Part shown: piece by piece, positions 1-10,348 of the stretch
How the letters are laid out: every line of letters begins with the position of its first letter
Position numbering within the stretch: position 1 is the first letter of the stretch
NCBI RefSeq assembly: GCF_011397635.1
Contig: NC_064773.1
Coordinates: 2,463,501-2,527,500, forward strand
Direction: 5' to 3'
Source: Epinephelus fuscoguttatus
Lineage: Eukaryota; Chordata; Actinopteri; Perciformes; Serranidae
DNA: 64,000 nt
Translations under genes and position numbers: made by a program
Notes under the pieces: model-generated
Seen by the model: only the letters and a program-made list of their open reading frames with translations
What the model was told of the DNA's origin: nothing
The model's database searches: none

Positions 1-717
1 GTCACTGACAGGCTCAGATTGTTATGCTAAGTGTCTGACAACATTATGAAAGGATCCCTACAGAGATAGAGCTTTGTGTTAGAGAGTAAGATCCACAAAC
101 AGCCCTGAAATCACCGTCACCAAACCCACCAGACGCCATTTAAATAAACAGTCATGTTAGTGTGTATAGAGGCAGCACGTTGTCACATCTGACTGGTGAG
201 TTAACGGTTAATTTAAACCAAACCAGAGCTGGTGATTGTTGGAACAATGGAAAGATGAACCAAGATGGTTTCTGTGCATTTGATTTTGTTTCTGTCGAGT
301 GTGTTTAATGATGACAAAATGACTGTTTATTTAAATGGAGTCTGGTGGGTTTGGTGATGGTGATTTCAGAGCTGTTTCTGGTTCAACTAATGCCCAAAAT
401 AACAGCTGTTTATATTACTGTTTTCATTCATCAGCTGTCCAACTGGTCGATCACTTTGTCTAAAATGCCATAAAATAGTGATAAATGTCCATCACATTTC
501 TTTCTACTATCTGATTTTGTTTGTCCAACAGTCTGAAACCAGAAATATGCAGTTTACCATCACAGAGGACAAATAGAAACACAAAACATTCACATTTCAG
601 ACACTAGAACCAGAGATTTTGGGAACAAAATGGACATAACTTATAACTGATTCATTTTCTGTCTACTGTTAATATCATACAACACCAGAAGTGATGGCTT
701 AAAAGGATTCTTCAAAC
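1..717. other. Non-coding sequence, nothing recognised
   Basis: No exon, transposon terminus or array was recognised. Short motifs such as TGGTGGGTTTGGTGA recur in opposite orientations near 120 and 340, suggesting a decayed inverted repeat: ATTTCAGAGCTGTTT near 362 is the complement of a stretch near 100. Confidence 0.4.
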
Positions 718-1645
718 AACCATGCGTTCTAGATCCTTCAGACTACAATGGCCTCTAGATCCTTTAGACCACCATGGGTTCTAGATCCTTCAGACCACCA
801 TGGGTTCTAGACCCTTCAGACCACCATGGGTTCTAGACCCTTCAGACCACCATGCGTTCTAGATCCTTCAGACTACAATGGCCTCTAGATCCTTTAGACC
901 ACCATGGGTTCTAGATCCTTCAGACCACCATGGGTTCTAGACCCTTCAGACCACCATGGGTTCTAGACCCTTCAGACTACAATGGCCTCTAGATCCTTCA
1001 GACCACCATGGGTTCTAGACCCTTCAGACCACCATGGGTTCTAGATCCTTCAGACCACCATGGGTTCTAGATCCTTTAGACCACCATGGGTTCTAGATCC
1101 CTCAGACCACCATGGGTTCTAGATCCTTCAGACCACCATGGGTTCTAGATCCTTCAGACTACAATGGCCTCTAGATCCTTCAGACCACCATGGGTTCTGG
1201 ACCCCTCAGACTACAATGGCCTCTAGATCCTTCAGACCACCATGGGTTCTAGATCCTTCAGACCACCATGGGTTATATATCCTTCAGACCACCATGGGTT
1301 CTAGATCCTTCAGACCACCGTGGGTTATATATCCTTCAGACCACCATGGGTTCTAGATCCTTCAGACCACCATGGGTTCTAGACCCTTCAGACTACAATG
1401 GCCTCTAGATCCTTCAGACCACCATGGGTTATATATCCTTTAGACCACCATGGGTTCTAGACCCTTCAGACTACAATGGATTCTAGATCCCTCAGACAAC
1501 CATGCATTTTAGATCCTGCAGACCACCATGGGTTATATATCCTTCAGACCACCATGGGTTCTAGATCCTTCAGACTACAATGGATTCTAGATCCCTCAGA
1601 CAACCATGTGTTCTAGATCCTTCAGACCACCATGGGTTCTAGATC
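718..1645. repeat. 26-bp minisatellite, about 36 copies
   Basis: The unit alternates between CCATGGGTTCTAGATCC-type and CAATGGCCTCTAGATCC-type 26-mers joined by TTCAGACCA or TTCAGACTA. The period of 26 is exact over most of the array. A 72-codon frame at 1138-1356 is only the repeat read through and is not a gene. Confidence 0.95.
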
Positions 1646-2985
1646 TGAACATTTAAAGCTCTACTGATGTAGAATTTACCGCAGAGCTGAGATACTGCCT
1701 CTGACTGTACCAATGTTCCTGTTATTTTGTCCACACCTGCAACATCACCTAAATCTCAACCATGTGGTTATAGGGCTGATATTGATGAGCTATTAGACAA
1801 GGTAACTTAACACTGACACATATGAATGAAGTGAGACTGTATGTTCTACATCCAAACGTCAATGATGTAAGATAACAATCTGAAGCGAAACCTTTCTGCT
1901 GCACAAATTTCTGCTTTTATTTAAGACTCTGACGCCTCTAGAAATCATTGAAATTAAAAATGCTGCCACAAAAATCTTTCTTACATAACAACCAGTGATG
2001 AAGGGTATTCTTCTGAGAGCTTTTTATCATCAAAATGTTTTTATTAAGGCTGCGACCGGTGATTATTGTCGTTATAAATTCATCTGCCGATTGAGGCCCC
2101 TTTGAGTCCAAGGTAACGTCTAATCATTTACAACAACAAATTCTCACATTTAAGAAGCTGAACCCAGAGATTTTTTGGTAATTTTGCTTCAAAAACAACT
2201 AAAAGTTCAATTGACAATCACAAAAGTTGCCAATTAATAACAGACACAGCTTCGTTTAAAGGAGTCAGAAGCTAAAAAGGCTGGGAACCATTTTTTCAGA
2301 TGATCATTGGTGCATTCAGGGAAAATTTACACAAAGAAAATCAATAATTCGTGTGTTAGAACACTTTCAACAAATGCAAAAAAATATGTCTCCAAAAACT
2401 ATTTCGCGAATGTAAAACAGATCTGCTAATACACAAATAAAAAAAATCTGTGAATACACTAAATTAATTTACAAATTATTGAAAAACATTTGCGAATATT
2501 CTCCCAACATTTACAATTTTACACTTGCAGATTTGCTTTTTCGCAAATTATTTTTGAAATTTATTTGTGTATTTGCATTTCTGTTTTCTGTTTGAAATAT
2601 TTCTGTGTATTTACAAATCTTTTTTTGTATTTGTGTAAGTTTTGTATTTACAGATGACACATGTACACACAGGTTGTTCCAGTGATGTTGACACAAATCT
2701 ATCTCTGTACAATCAAACAGGTTTTCTGTGCTCACATCTTTTTAGACTTCAAACAACCAAGAGATTCAATACAAAGAGGAGTCATGTTTCCTTCTGTTAA
2801 ACGATCAAGAACAGTCTCACCTCACAGTATCAATATTATATTGATCGATCACCAGCCTCAGATCTATCTCACACCATATTTGTATATTTTTGGTGCACTG
2901 AGTGTGTAGTTCTGCTTTTTCCAACAGGCCCCGAATGCAGCATGATGTTAATCTACTAAAGTAAAGTTGGTGGAGGAGAAAGATG
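1646..2985. other. AT-rich non-coding sequence
   Basis: No exon or named repeat was recognised. The stretch 2340-2660 is rich in ACAAAT/ATTTGC words repeated in both orientations (for example CGCAAAT, TTTGCGAAT), suggesting decayed simple repeats. Open frames here are short and unrelated to known families. Confidence 0.4.
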
Positions 2986-2991
2986 GACACA

Positions 2992-3056
2992 CACACACAC
3001 ACACACACACACAGATCCCTGAGTCAACGAGAACTAGGTGGGGCCTGTCAATACTT

Positions 3057-3107
<51 letters not shown>
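2992..3107. repeat. (CA)n then (GT)n microsatellites
   Basis: A (CA)10 tract at 2992-3012 and a (GT)24 tract at 3059-3106, 46 bp apart and in opposite sense, can pair as an imperfect hairpin. Several short frames (MCVCVC...) are reads of this repeat. Confidence 0.9.
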
Positions 3108-3111
<4 letters not shown>

Positions 3112-3719
3112 GCTGACAGTACAACAGCAGAGGAATAAAACCAAGCCTTGTCTCTACACTACAGTCAGACAGACAGGTAGACAGACATGCAGGCAGACAG
3201 ACATGTTCCTCCAAACTCCTCAGCTCCGCAGTCTGCAGTAAGTTACTTCCTCTCTTATTTCTCCAGCAGAGCAGCGGGAGTTCCGCAAGCTCTGTGGCCG
3301 CCTCAGAACGCTCCCCCCCGGGCCACCTCTGGCGGCAGGCCCCGCTGCCTGCCGGAGGAGCCGGAGACAAGCTGGCACGCGCAGATCTTACAGGGCGTGA
3401 AGACGGACAGACAAACAGCCGCCATGTTGTTCCTTCGCCCGTCTGTCTGTCTGTCTGTCTGTCCTTAATATCAACAGTTTTATCGTTAACGGGAGCTCCT
3501 GTCTGTCTGCCTCTCTGTCCGTCCGTCTGTCCGCCGGTCGCTTCCGCAAACCCAGCCCAGCTCGGCTCGGCACCGGCCTGTCCCCCCCCTCCACCACCGG
3601 CACCACCCCACCGCCCCTGTCCCGGTCCGGCCCGGAACAGGCCCGTGTACATGATGGAGGGAAGAAAGAGGAGAAAAAGGAGGAAAAGAGAGAAACGAGA
3701 GAAAGGAAGCGGTACTCAC

Positions 3720-3870
3720 AGTCATCCACCCGTCCGCTCCGCCGCTCTCTCTCACTCTCACCTCCACTCTCTGTCTATGTCGCTCGACCAGAGCCGCTCC
3801 CTCCTGCCGCCGCTGCGCGCTGACGTCAAGTTCGACGCCGTGAACGCCAACGCTTCCGGTCACCTCTTTC
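3720..3870 (-). other. Candidate untranslated first exon of a leftward gene
   Basis: Between the CRE/ETS pair and the GTGAGT donor at 3719-3714 lies about 140 bp of CpG-rich sequence that would form a 5' UTR exon. There is no ATG with a recognisable coding start. Purely signal-based. Confidence 0.3.
3821..3828. promoter_or_regulatory. CRE palindrome TGACGTCA
   Basis: Perfect eight-base CREB/ATF palindrome inside the CpG-rich region, 25 bp from a CTTCCGG ETS-type site. The spacing is typical of housekeeping promoters. Confidence 0.5.
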
Positions 3871-3916
3871 AAAATAAAAGAACATAAATAAAGCTGCAAA
3901 ACATTTTTAACATTAA

Positions 3917-3963
3917 GATAAGATAAGATATACTTTACTGATCCCCCAGAGGGGAAATTCAAA
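3917..3963. mobile_element. Terminal fragment of a dispersed fish repeat (GATAAGATA / GATCCCC type)
   Basis: AAGATAAGATATACTTTACT followed by GATCCCCCAGAGGGGAAATTC is a motif I recognise as a terminus of interspersed fish retroelements. The inner CCCC-AGA-GGGG is a small palindrome. The family name is not certain. Confidence 0.5.
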
Positions 3964-5490
3964 TATCACAGCAGCACAAGACAAAAACAAAAAAACATTA
4001 AATAGAATAAAAATTATTATTGGCGTTATTATTAAAAAATAAAAATTAAATATTATAATAGATAAATAAAAAAATAAATAAAATTGCTACATCAAGATGA
4101 ATAAAGTGACTAAAATGCAATGCTCATAACGACAAAATGAGTCAATAATAATAAAAGTGATAAAATTATTATTATTATTATTATTATTATTAACAACAAA
4201 TCAGTTATTTGACAGGCAGATTTTTTCCCCAAACTTTATTGAATATATTGAGCACATGGAGGGTGTGTATGTGCATTCCAGATTTTCATTAGAAAAGATG
4301 GAGAAAATATATTTCATAATATTAAAAATAAAAAACAAATAAAATGTAAGGAAAAGAACAAAACATAATTAGAACAAAAATCTTCAGGGTCTGCAAAACA
4401 GATGATATAGAAATTAAATGTCTAAATAGCCTAACAGTTTTGCCAATTTACAATTCTTTTTTTTTTTTTTTTTTTTTTTTACAGTAAAGTATGTTTTAAA
4501 ATCGGTATGTTTGAAAATATAAAGGGGAGGGCAGGCTTTTACATTCATGGTATTTTTTATTGTATTATGATATATATGTATTTTAATTTTATATATTACA
4601 GTTTTAATATATTACAGAGTTTAAAAAAGAAGAGGGAAGTAAGATAATTACTGTTAAAATACTTAAGAAAGAAAGTCACAAAAATATATTTATGCTAAAT
4701 AAATAAACAGCAGAACCTCCACCTTAGTGTTTCAGAATAAAGGCTCACAGCAAGTAGGCTAAAATACAAAATAATAACAATGATAATAATAATAATAATA
4801 ATAATAATGAAACATAAAATGAAACAGAAACTTCACTGTGTATCACACACAATAAACAATTCTGGTCAGTCATTAATGTTTTGCTTTTATTTTGAAGACA
4901 GTTTTCAGTAACTTCCGGTGTCGCTCTAATTTCGTCACATTTTGGCTCAGCTGCTCTTTTTTTTCTACTTCTTGTGACGTTTCAGCCTCGCTCTCAGCTG
5001 CTTCCCGCTTCCTGCAGAGCAGAAACACCACAGAGATGCTTCTTCTTCTTCTGTGGTTTCTATTTGCACCGGAATTAAATTAAATAAACTGAAAGAGGTG
5101 TGAAACATGACGTCACATGTTACTGTAGCCTACCTTACCACAAACTGAAGGAACTTGTACTCGAGTATTTCCACTCAGTGTAACTGTCTCCTCTTCCTCC
5201 ACCTCTGAGGTGAATGCTGTACTTTTTACTGCGTTACATCTGACAGCTTTAGTTACTTCCTGTTCAGTGAAAACCACGTATCTCTGTGTTCCTTTATGTG
5301 TTGCTAAATAAACTCTCTAAAACCCTTTGATGTGCCGCAGTTGTTATGGAGACGAGCCAGAGCCTTCACCGCCATTGCTCATGTCAGAGCGATCTCCAGT
5401 GCGACCTGTGTGTGTGTGTGTGTGTGTGTGGGGGGGGGGGGGGGTCAGGCTGGAAAATATGAATCAGTCACTCTTTCTCCTGCTCAATAA
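3964..5490. other. AT-rich intergenic sequence with ATT/TAA microsatellites
   Basis: Holds (ATT)n at 4166-4192, T22 at 4458-4480 and (AAT)n at 4783-4808. The segment 4900-5110 contains TTCCGG, TGACGTTTC and TGACGTCAC words and could be a decayed or minor promoter, but no exon follows. Confidence 0.4.
5408..5444. repeat. (GT)n followed by a run of G
   Basis: A GT dinucleotide tract runs straight into about 14 consecutive G. The same composite occurs at 11578-11614. The G run can form a quadruplex. Confidence 0.85.
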
Positions 5491-5496
5491 AGGTGG

Positions 5497-5981
5497 ATTT
5501 ATAGTCGTGCTTTGGTCTCTATGCAGAGTCTATGTGCCATGGCCTACGCTGTTGTGAGCATTTGTGTCTGTGTCACTCTGCAGTTACACCTCCAAAACAC
5601 TAGTTGGCGACAGGCTTTCTGTGAAGTGCTGTAAAGTTTAGTTGATTCAACACACGTTAAACACACATTAAACACACATTAAACACACATTAAACATGGC
5701 TTAATAGAGACAGTTTCAAACACAACTCAGCTTCACTATAACTCGCAGCATTCACAGACAAACACTTGTCTTTATCTGGACACATTTTCACCACAAATAC
5801 AACATGCTAACATTATTAGCACAAGCCTATGGCATTTTACATTGTACAAATTAGCCTAGCAGCTAGCAGAGTTTTTCTCTACCCATATGAAGCCGGAATA
5901 AAAACTGCACTCGAGAATTAAGATGCTGCTGTGTGAAGGCTTTATTGTCTCCACAATTTATTGTTTCCTATCTGTGAAATA
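5497..5981 (+). mobile_element. MITE family C, copy 1 (truncated)
   Basis: Starts ATTTATAGTCGTGC and contains the family core GCCTATGGCATTTTACATTG and a block of ACACATTAA repeats. Copies 2 (46261-46910) and 3 (51911-52628, reversed) share the core. Copy 1 lacks its right end, being cut by the family D repeat at about 5982. Confidence 0.75.
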
Positions 5982-6110
5982 GTAGAATCACCACCTCCCT
6001 GTGGTTGTATGACTCCGCCCACCAGTCCACCCTGTGGTTGTATGACTCCGCCCACCAGTCCACCCTGTGGTTGTATGACTCCGCCCACCAGTCCAGTGTC
6101 TCTGACAGTC
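5982..6110. repeat. 33-bp minisatellite, about three copies
   Basis: The unit begins TGTGGTTGTATGACTCCGCC and is 33 bp. Since 33 is divisible by three, both strands read open (PPCGCMTPPTS on plus). The same array recurs with about nine units at 49533-49820, at the same place in the same dispersed repeat. Confidence 0.92.
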
Positions 6111-6268
6111 TCCATCCATGTCAGTGAAAACATGGATGCTTCACACACAGAAGATCTATACAATCAGCACAGTTTCAAGATTAGAGTCACCAATTCAGTA
6201 TCTGACCAAATGTCTCCCCTTCTGTTCCTGAGATATGACGTTAAAACATGATGATGTCACAGTCAAGC

Positions 6269-6288
6269 TGACCTTTGACCTTTGACCT
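6269..6288 (-). promoter_or_regulatory. Triple AGGTCA direct repeat (overlapping DR1)
   Basis: TGACCT repeats three times with single-base spacers, giving two overlapping perfect DR1 sites on the minus strand (AGGTCAAAGGTCA). DR1 is bound by RXR-PPAR, HNF4 and COUP-TF. In vivo use is not shown. Confidence 0.6.
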
Positions 6289-6376
6289 TCATTATTTTAT
6301 CCTGTTAGACATTTGGGTCAAGTTTGGTCATGATTGGCGCGTGAATTCTTGAGATATGGCCAAAAATGTGTTTGTG

Positions 6377-6398
6377 AGGTCACAGTGACCTTTGACCT
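6377..6398. promoter_or_regulatory. Perfect estrogen response element fused to a DR1
   Basis: AGGTCACAGTGACCT (6377-6391) is the consensus inverted repeat with three-base spacer; its right half is also the first half of a DR1 (6386-6398). It lies in the family D repeat. Confidence 0.6.
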
Positions 6399-6462
6399 TC
6401 AATCACGTTTGTGCCAAATTTGAAGAAATCACCTCAAGGCGATCACAACAATGAGACAGACA

Positions 6463-6484
6463 AGGTCACAGTGACCTTTGACCT
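6463..6484. promoter_or_regulatory. Second perfect estrogen response element fused to a DR1
   Basis: AGGTCACAGTGACCT (6463-6477) overlaps TGACCTTTGACCT (6472-6484). It is the same composite as at 6377, 86 bp away, within family D. Confidence 0.6.
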
Positions 6485-7157
6485 ATGACCATCAAAAACT
6501 AGTCAGTTCATTGCGGAGTCCAAGTGGACGTTTGTGCCAAATTTAAAAGTTTTCCTCAGGCGTTCTTGAGATATCACGCTCATTAGAATGGGAGGTTTTA
6601 CATGAGTCTGGTTACTTCTTCAAACGAACGACTTCATACGACCACGTCTGAACGTCTCACTCGTCTCAGCTGGAGTCAAAAAACGGTCATGTGATCATGT
6701 AATGTGTTTCTGCTTCTGCTGATGTCATGTGATGTCATTAGTCTTTTTTCCTGTCCGCGCACAGTGGAGGTCAAAGGTCAAACTGACCGAAGAAAACTAC
6801 ACTCTGAAACTACAGAACTGGTGTGTTACTGCAGAGTCAGAGCGCAGTGGAGCATGTCGGAGCGTGTTGATGAGAACACACCTCGACACACACACACACA
6901 CACACACACAGTGTTTACTACAGTCAGAGATACAGTGTTGTGAAGCCACACCCAAACAGGAAGGAGTCACCAAGAATAGAGTTGCCCCCCCGCCCAGCCA
7001 GCTTCCCTTTCACTGATACACACTTCCTGTGTGTGTGTGTGTGTGTGTTAAGTCAAAGTACATGATACTTCTGCAAAACTCAGGGTGTGAAAGTTATCTG
7101 ATCTATAAATACTCAGAGTGATGATATTTAGACAGCCTGGAGATATATATATGTATA

Positions 7158-7336
7158 TGGTGGCTTGGTGGTGGAGCGGGCGCCCAGTGTGCAGGGCTGT
7201 TGCAGCAGCGGCCCGGGTTTGACTCCGGCCTGTGGCCCTTTGCTGCATGTCTCTCCCTCTCTCTCCCCCCTTCACACTTCACTGTCTTATCAATTAAAGG
7301 CAAAAAATGCCCATAAAAATATCTTTAAAAAAAAAC
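7158..7336 (+). mobile_element. tRNA-derived SINE
   Basis: Contains an A-box-like TGGCTTGGTGG (7161-7171) and a B-box GGTTTGACTCC (7216-7226) at tRNA-like spacing. These are followed by CTGTGGCCCTTTGCTGCATG and an A-rich tail after AATTAAAGGCAAAAA. This matches a common acanthomorph SINE I recognise. Not a functional tRNA: the acceptor stem is absent. Confidence 0.85.
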
Positions 7337-7383
7337 AAGTAATAAAAATAAATATTTATTTGAATGTGTTTTAATGCAAACCT

Positions 7384-7492
7384 AAAGCTCCGGTGTTAGA
7401 ACGAGACATTTATATCTACACATCTACAGAGATCACCATGTTGCACCGCCATGTTTCTACAGTAGCCCAGAGCAGACAAACCAAACACTGAC
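7384..7492 (-). mobile_element. Dispersed repeat family G, copy 1
   Basis: AAAGCTCCGGTGTTA through CACCGCCATGTTTCTACAGT is the reverse of 42885-43082, which ends ACACTGGAGCTTTAA. The shared ends suggest a terminal-inverted-repeat element; copy 1 is partial. Confidence 0.6.
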
Positions 7493-8185
7493 TGTAGATA
7501 GAAGGTGTTTCTCAAAGTCAAGGAAGAATCCTCAGATGAGGCTGCGTCATTGAACCTCGCTGCAGGACCGTTCTAATGTCAAGGATCCTTCTGAATTTCA
7601 CCGTAGACTGACTCCTTCCTTTGGAGACTTTTTGAGGATGCATGTGTGGAAAATCCCCACAATGCTTTGCACACTATTTGCTAGAAGTGAGGGCGGGGCC
7701 TCTTCAATGAAACCTGCATGTCCATAGTGATCCAAGTGTCCTGAAGACACTTGCGCGCGAGACCAGCGAAAGCACGTGAACACACATGAAGGCGGTGCCC
7801 ATGTCTCACGGTCTCGTGCAAGCGCACACACGTGAGCGCGGTGCCCAGAGAGGCAGTCAGAGCTACAGGCTACAATGAGGCTAAAAACAGAGTTCAAATG
7901 AGGTTTTTCCAAACAACTTTTTATGTCGGGGCTTCAGGACACTTGGATCACTACGGACGAGCAGTATGGAGATATTTTGTGGTTTCAATGATGTGTTTTT
8001 GGACGTTTGAATCTGGGGCGCCGTCAGCCTCCATTAGGTGGAGTTGTGTTGCTACCTCCTCTCCCCTTGGATCTCTGCAAGTGATGTGAGGACTCTAAAA
8101 CTTCACCTGAGCCTCCCTCGGCATATGGCTGAGTAGATAATGGCTGCATTTTAACTTTTGGGTGCACTATCCTTTTAAAGAGTAA
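7493..8185. mobile_element. Probable MITE with internal inverted repeat, ending GGTGCACTATCC
   Basis: A 31-bp imperfect inverted repeat (7716-7746 with 7932-7962) surrounds a CpG-rich core. The right end TGGGTGCACTATCCTTTTAA resembles the common fish terminus that reads TTAAAGGGATAGTTCACC in reverse. A related left terminus lies at 62276. Boundaries are inferred. Confidence 0.45.
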
Positions 8186-8903
8186 CTGATTTTGTGTCTC
8201 AGTCACTCACAATTTCTGAAACTGGTCGAGTGTGCAGTGTCCGTCCACTCAAAGTGCTGTTTTAAGTCTGTGACATCACTATGGAGAGGATCCCGACAGA
8301 GAAGCGACACGTTTTCTTTACTTGTCGCCTTGTTCCAGTCTGTTTCTTACAGGGTGTTACTTAGTCTTGTTAAAGGGGAAGTCTTGTTCTGAAATCTTTT
8401 TCACATTGTCGAAATCTATTCAGCCATGACACTGAAAATCTTTAAGATAAGCGTAGGATGCGCGTACTGCACTACAACACAATAAACTCCTCCTGGTGTC
8501 GTGTTGAGGACTGTTCCCTGTTCATATGTGTGTTTGCCCCTGAACCAAACCTTCAGCCCAAACCATTACCACAGAGGGACGCTGCGGTGTAACAGGAGAG
8601 AAACACATTTTGACTGAACACCCATACTCCTCTCTCTGACTCTCACTGATGATTTCACTGTTGTCTTCCTGCAGCAAGTCATCTCTCACAAGATTTCACA
8701 ATGAGACTTCTCCTTCAGCGTGACCATGACAAACAGAGAAAGGCCCAAAAGGGATACTCCTTATAATGTGTCAGACACTTAGAGTAACAAACACTGTTAA
8801 CAGTGGACGGGCACTGACGTTGTGAACAGAGTGGTTACATTACAGCAGCAGCCTCTCTCCCAGTACTGGACCAGTTTCAAAAAACAATGTCTCCATCAGT
8901 CAC
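8186..8903. other. Intergenic sequence, nothing recognised
   Basis: No exon, array or transposon terminus was recognised. Composition is ordinary and open frames are short. Confidence 0.4.
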
Positions 8904-8906
8904 TTA

Positions 8907-9771
8907 TGCCGGGTTCACACTACACGACATGTCTGTTTTGACAGTCACTTTTTCAGATTACAAGTCATAAAATCGTGCCGTGACTTGGCCGACAGACATG
9001 ACATACTCCACCATAGCTCACGTCCAATCATCCCTGGTTGTCTTTCACAACGTGCGTGATGTCATCAGGTTATTCTTGTCCTATTTTTATTATTATTACT
9101 ATTATCTCAGTCACTGTGTCTGCTCATGTGTCAGCCGAAATGTTATTGTAGTAATGTAAAAAGCGCCAGCAGATGAGCGGAGCTACATTTAAACATGTAA
9201 GTCACTGAATCCTCCACAACCAGTTCCTGCAAATGTTTCACAATAAAAGCCTTTTAAGAAACTGAAGGGATTCTCTCAGCTGAAATGAAAAGGGGCTTTT
9301 AATTTGAAACAGAAACAGGAAGTGTTGAGGCCCAGACACTATCTGTGAGTTTGATTCCTTTATATCCTCCATTATGAAGAAAGAACATTCTTTGCTAGCT
9401 TGATGCTAACGGCAGCGGGTTTTCACTCTGTGAGCTAACGTCCCTACAGGAAATATCTGAAAGACTGGGCTGTTGTTGTCCTACAGTTTCCACGGCAGCA
9501 GATCGCTCTGTGTTCCTATTGGTCAAAGTGACAGCTGTGACGGGAGAAGTCGTGTGAGACAAAAAGAAAATCAAACATGCTAGACTTCCTGTCGTGACGT
9601 CATGAGGCGTCCCAGACGTGCCGTCAGTTGTCGTCTACTCTGACACACTGCACCAGATGAAACGATGGGTTATCACGTACGATACTCGCTGTTGTTTACG
9701 ATCAGAGCTGACGCCATACGACCCTGCGTCAGGCTGTAGTCGGGCTGATATCATGTAGTGTGAACCAGGCA
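8907..9771. mobile_element. Harbinger-like non-autonomous transposon, 865 bp, with TTA target duplication
   Basis: Left end TGCCGGGTTCACACTACACG; right end in reverse TGCCTGGTTCACACTACATG. Both are flanked by TTA (8904-8906 and 9772-9774), the PIF/Harbinger-type three-base duplication. There is no transposase open frame. A related end (AATGTGAACTAGGCTTA) lies near 59890. Confidence 0.8.
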
Positions 9772-10294
9772 TTAGACACAAAAACATGGAAAACAGAAAA
9801 GGCTCCCTCTTGATTTAACACTACTTATGACTGCTGAACACATTCTGGTGAAACTGACCCTCTGCTGCAGTGACAGTACGAACAGCACACTGTGAAAATA
9901 TTCAACCAGTAACTGTCCTGCATTCAAAACCTCACTTAATTAAAATAACGTATCAGTGAAATGAACTTATAAACTTATAAATATTGTTGTTTTCAGAGGT
10001 TCAGTGATGTCGACTCTCCGAGGTTCACGGCGTCGCTCCATCAGGGCAGAAAACATCAGAGAGGACGAATCATCAGCATGTCAATGATCAGCCAGGCCGC
10101 AATACAAACTCATCAGTTCAGCTGTTGCTAGGAGACCACAGCAGTGAGCATCACTCGTTTTGTTTGCAGCTCTAACGAGTTTCTGCCTCATTACAACAGC
10201 CAATCAGAGCAGAGCTTCATACTCTGGACAGGAAGTTGTTTCACTTCTTAGCTGTGTGGGTGTGTCTGTAGATCAGCTCCCTGTGCTCAGTGGA
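9772..10294. other. Intergenic sequence, nothing recognised
   Basis: No coding or repeat signal I can name. It precedes the hairpin at 10295. Confidence 0.35.
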
Positions 10295-10348
10295 CCCTGA
10301 GTTTAGACTGTCAGGTAAATATGACAGCCTGGGAGTCTAAACTCAGGG
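10295..10348. ncRNA. Strong hairpin, possible small-RNA precursor
   Basis: CCCTGAGTTTAGACT (10295-10309) is the exact complement of AGTCTAAACTCAGGG (10334-10348). Inside, CAGG (312-315) pairs with CCTG (328-331), leaving a 12-nt loop. Total about 20 pairs in 54 nt, a size compatible with a pre-miRNA stem or a cruciform. I do not recognise a known miRNA; it could be transposon debris. Confidence 0.35.

Larger units (their letters stand above)
3240..3880 (-). promoter_or_regulatory. CpG-rich promoter, probably of the next gene after cand1 (dyrk2 by synteny)
   Basis: This is the only CpG-dense stretch in the first 7 kb. It has a full CRE (TGACGTCA, 3821-3828), an ETS-type site (CTTCCGG, 3853-3859), C-rich runs and a 57-nt purine tract (3654-3712). 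A minus-strand donor ACTGTGAGTACC is centred at 3720/3719. The layout suggests a leftward first exon. In human the gene after CAND1 in the same direction is DYRK2, but no DYRK2 residues are recognisable here, so the name is inference. Confidence 0.4.
6095..6640 (+). mobile_element. Dispersed repeat family D, copy 1 (nuclear-receptor half-site rich)
   Basis: From GTCCAGTGTCTCTGACAG onward it matches 49815-50400 nearly base for base over its first 170 bp. The body is built of TGACCTTTGACCT words, AGGTCACAGTGACCT palindromes and GTGCCAAATTTGAAG words. It is a known type of dispersed fish repeat. No coding capacity is seen. Confidence 0.8.

Noticed and set aside
2948..3962. Overlapping frames of 93-234 codons on both strands near 3-4 kb
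   Set aside because: They read through GT repeats, C-rich CpG DNA and a purine tract. Composition is promoter-like, and no conserved protein is recognisable.
7158..7240. A functional tRNA gene
   Set aside because: A- and B-box words are present but no cloverleaf closes and the downstream sequence is a SINE body with an A-rich tail.
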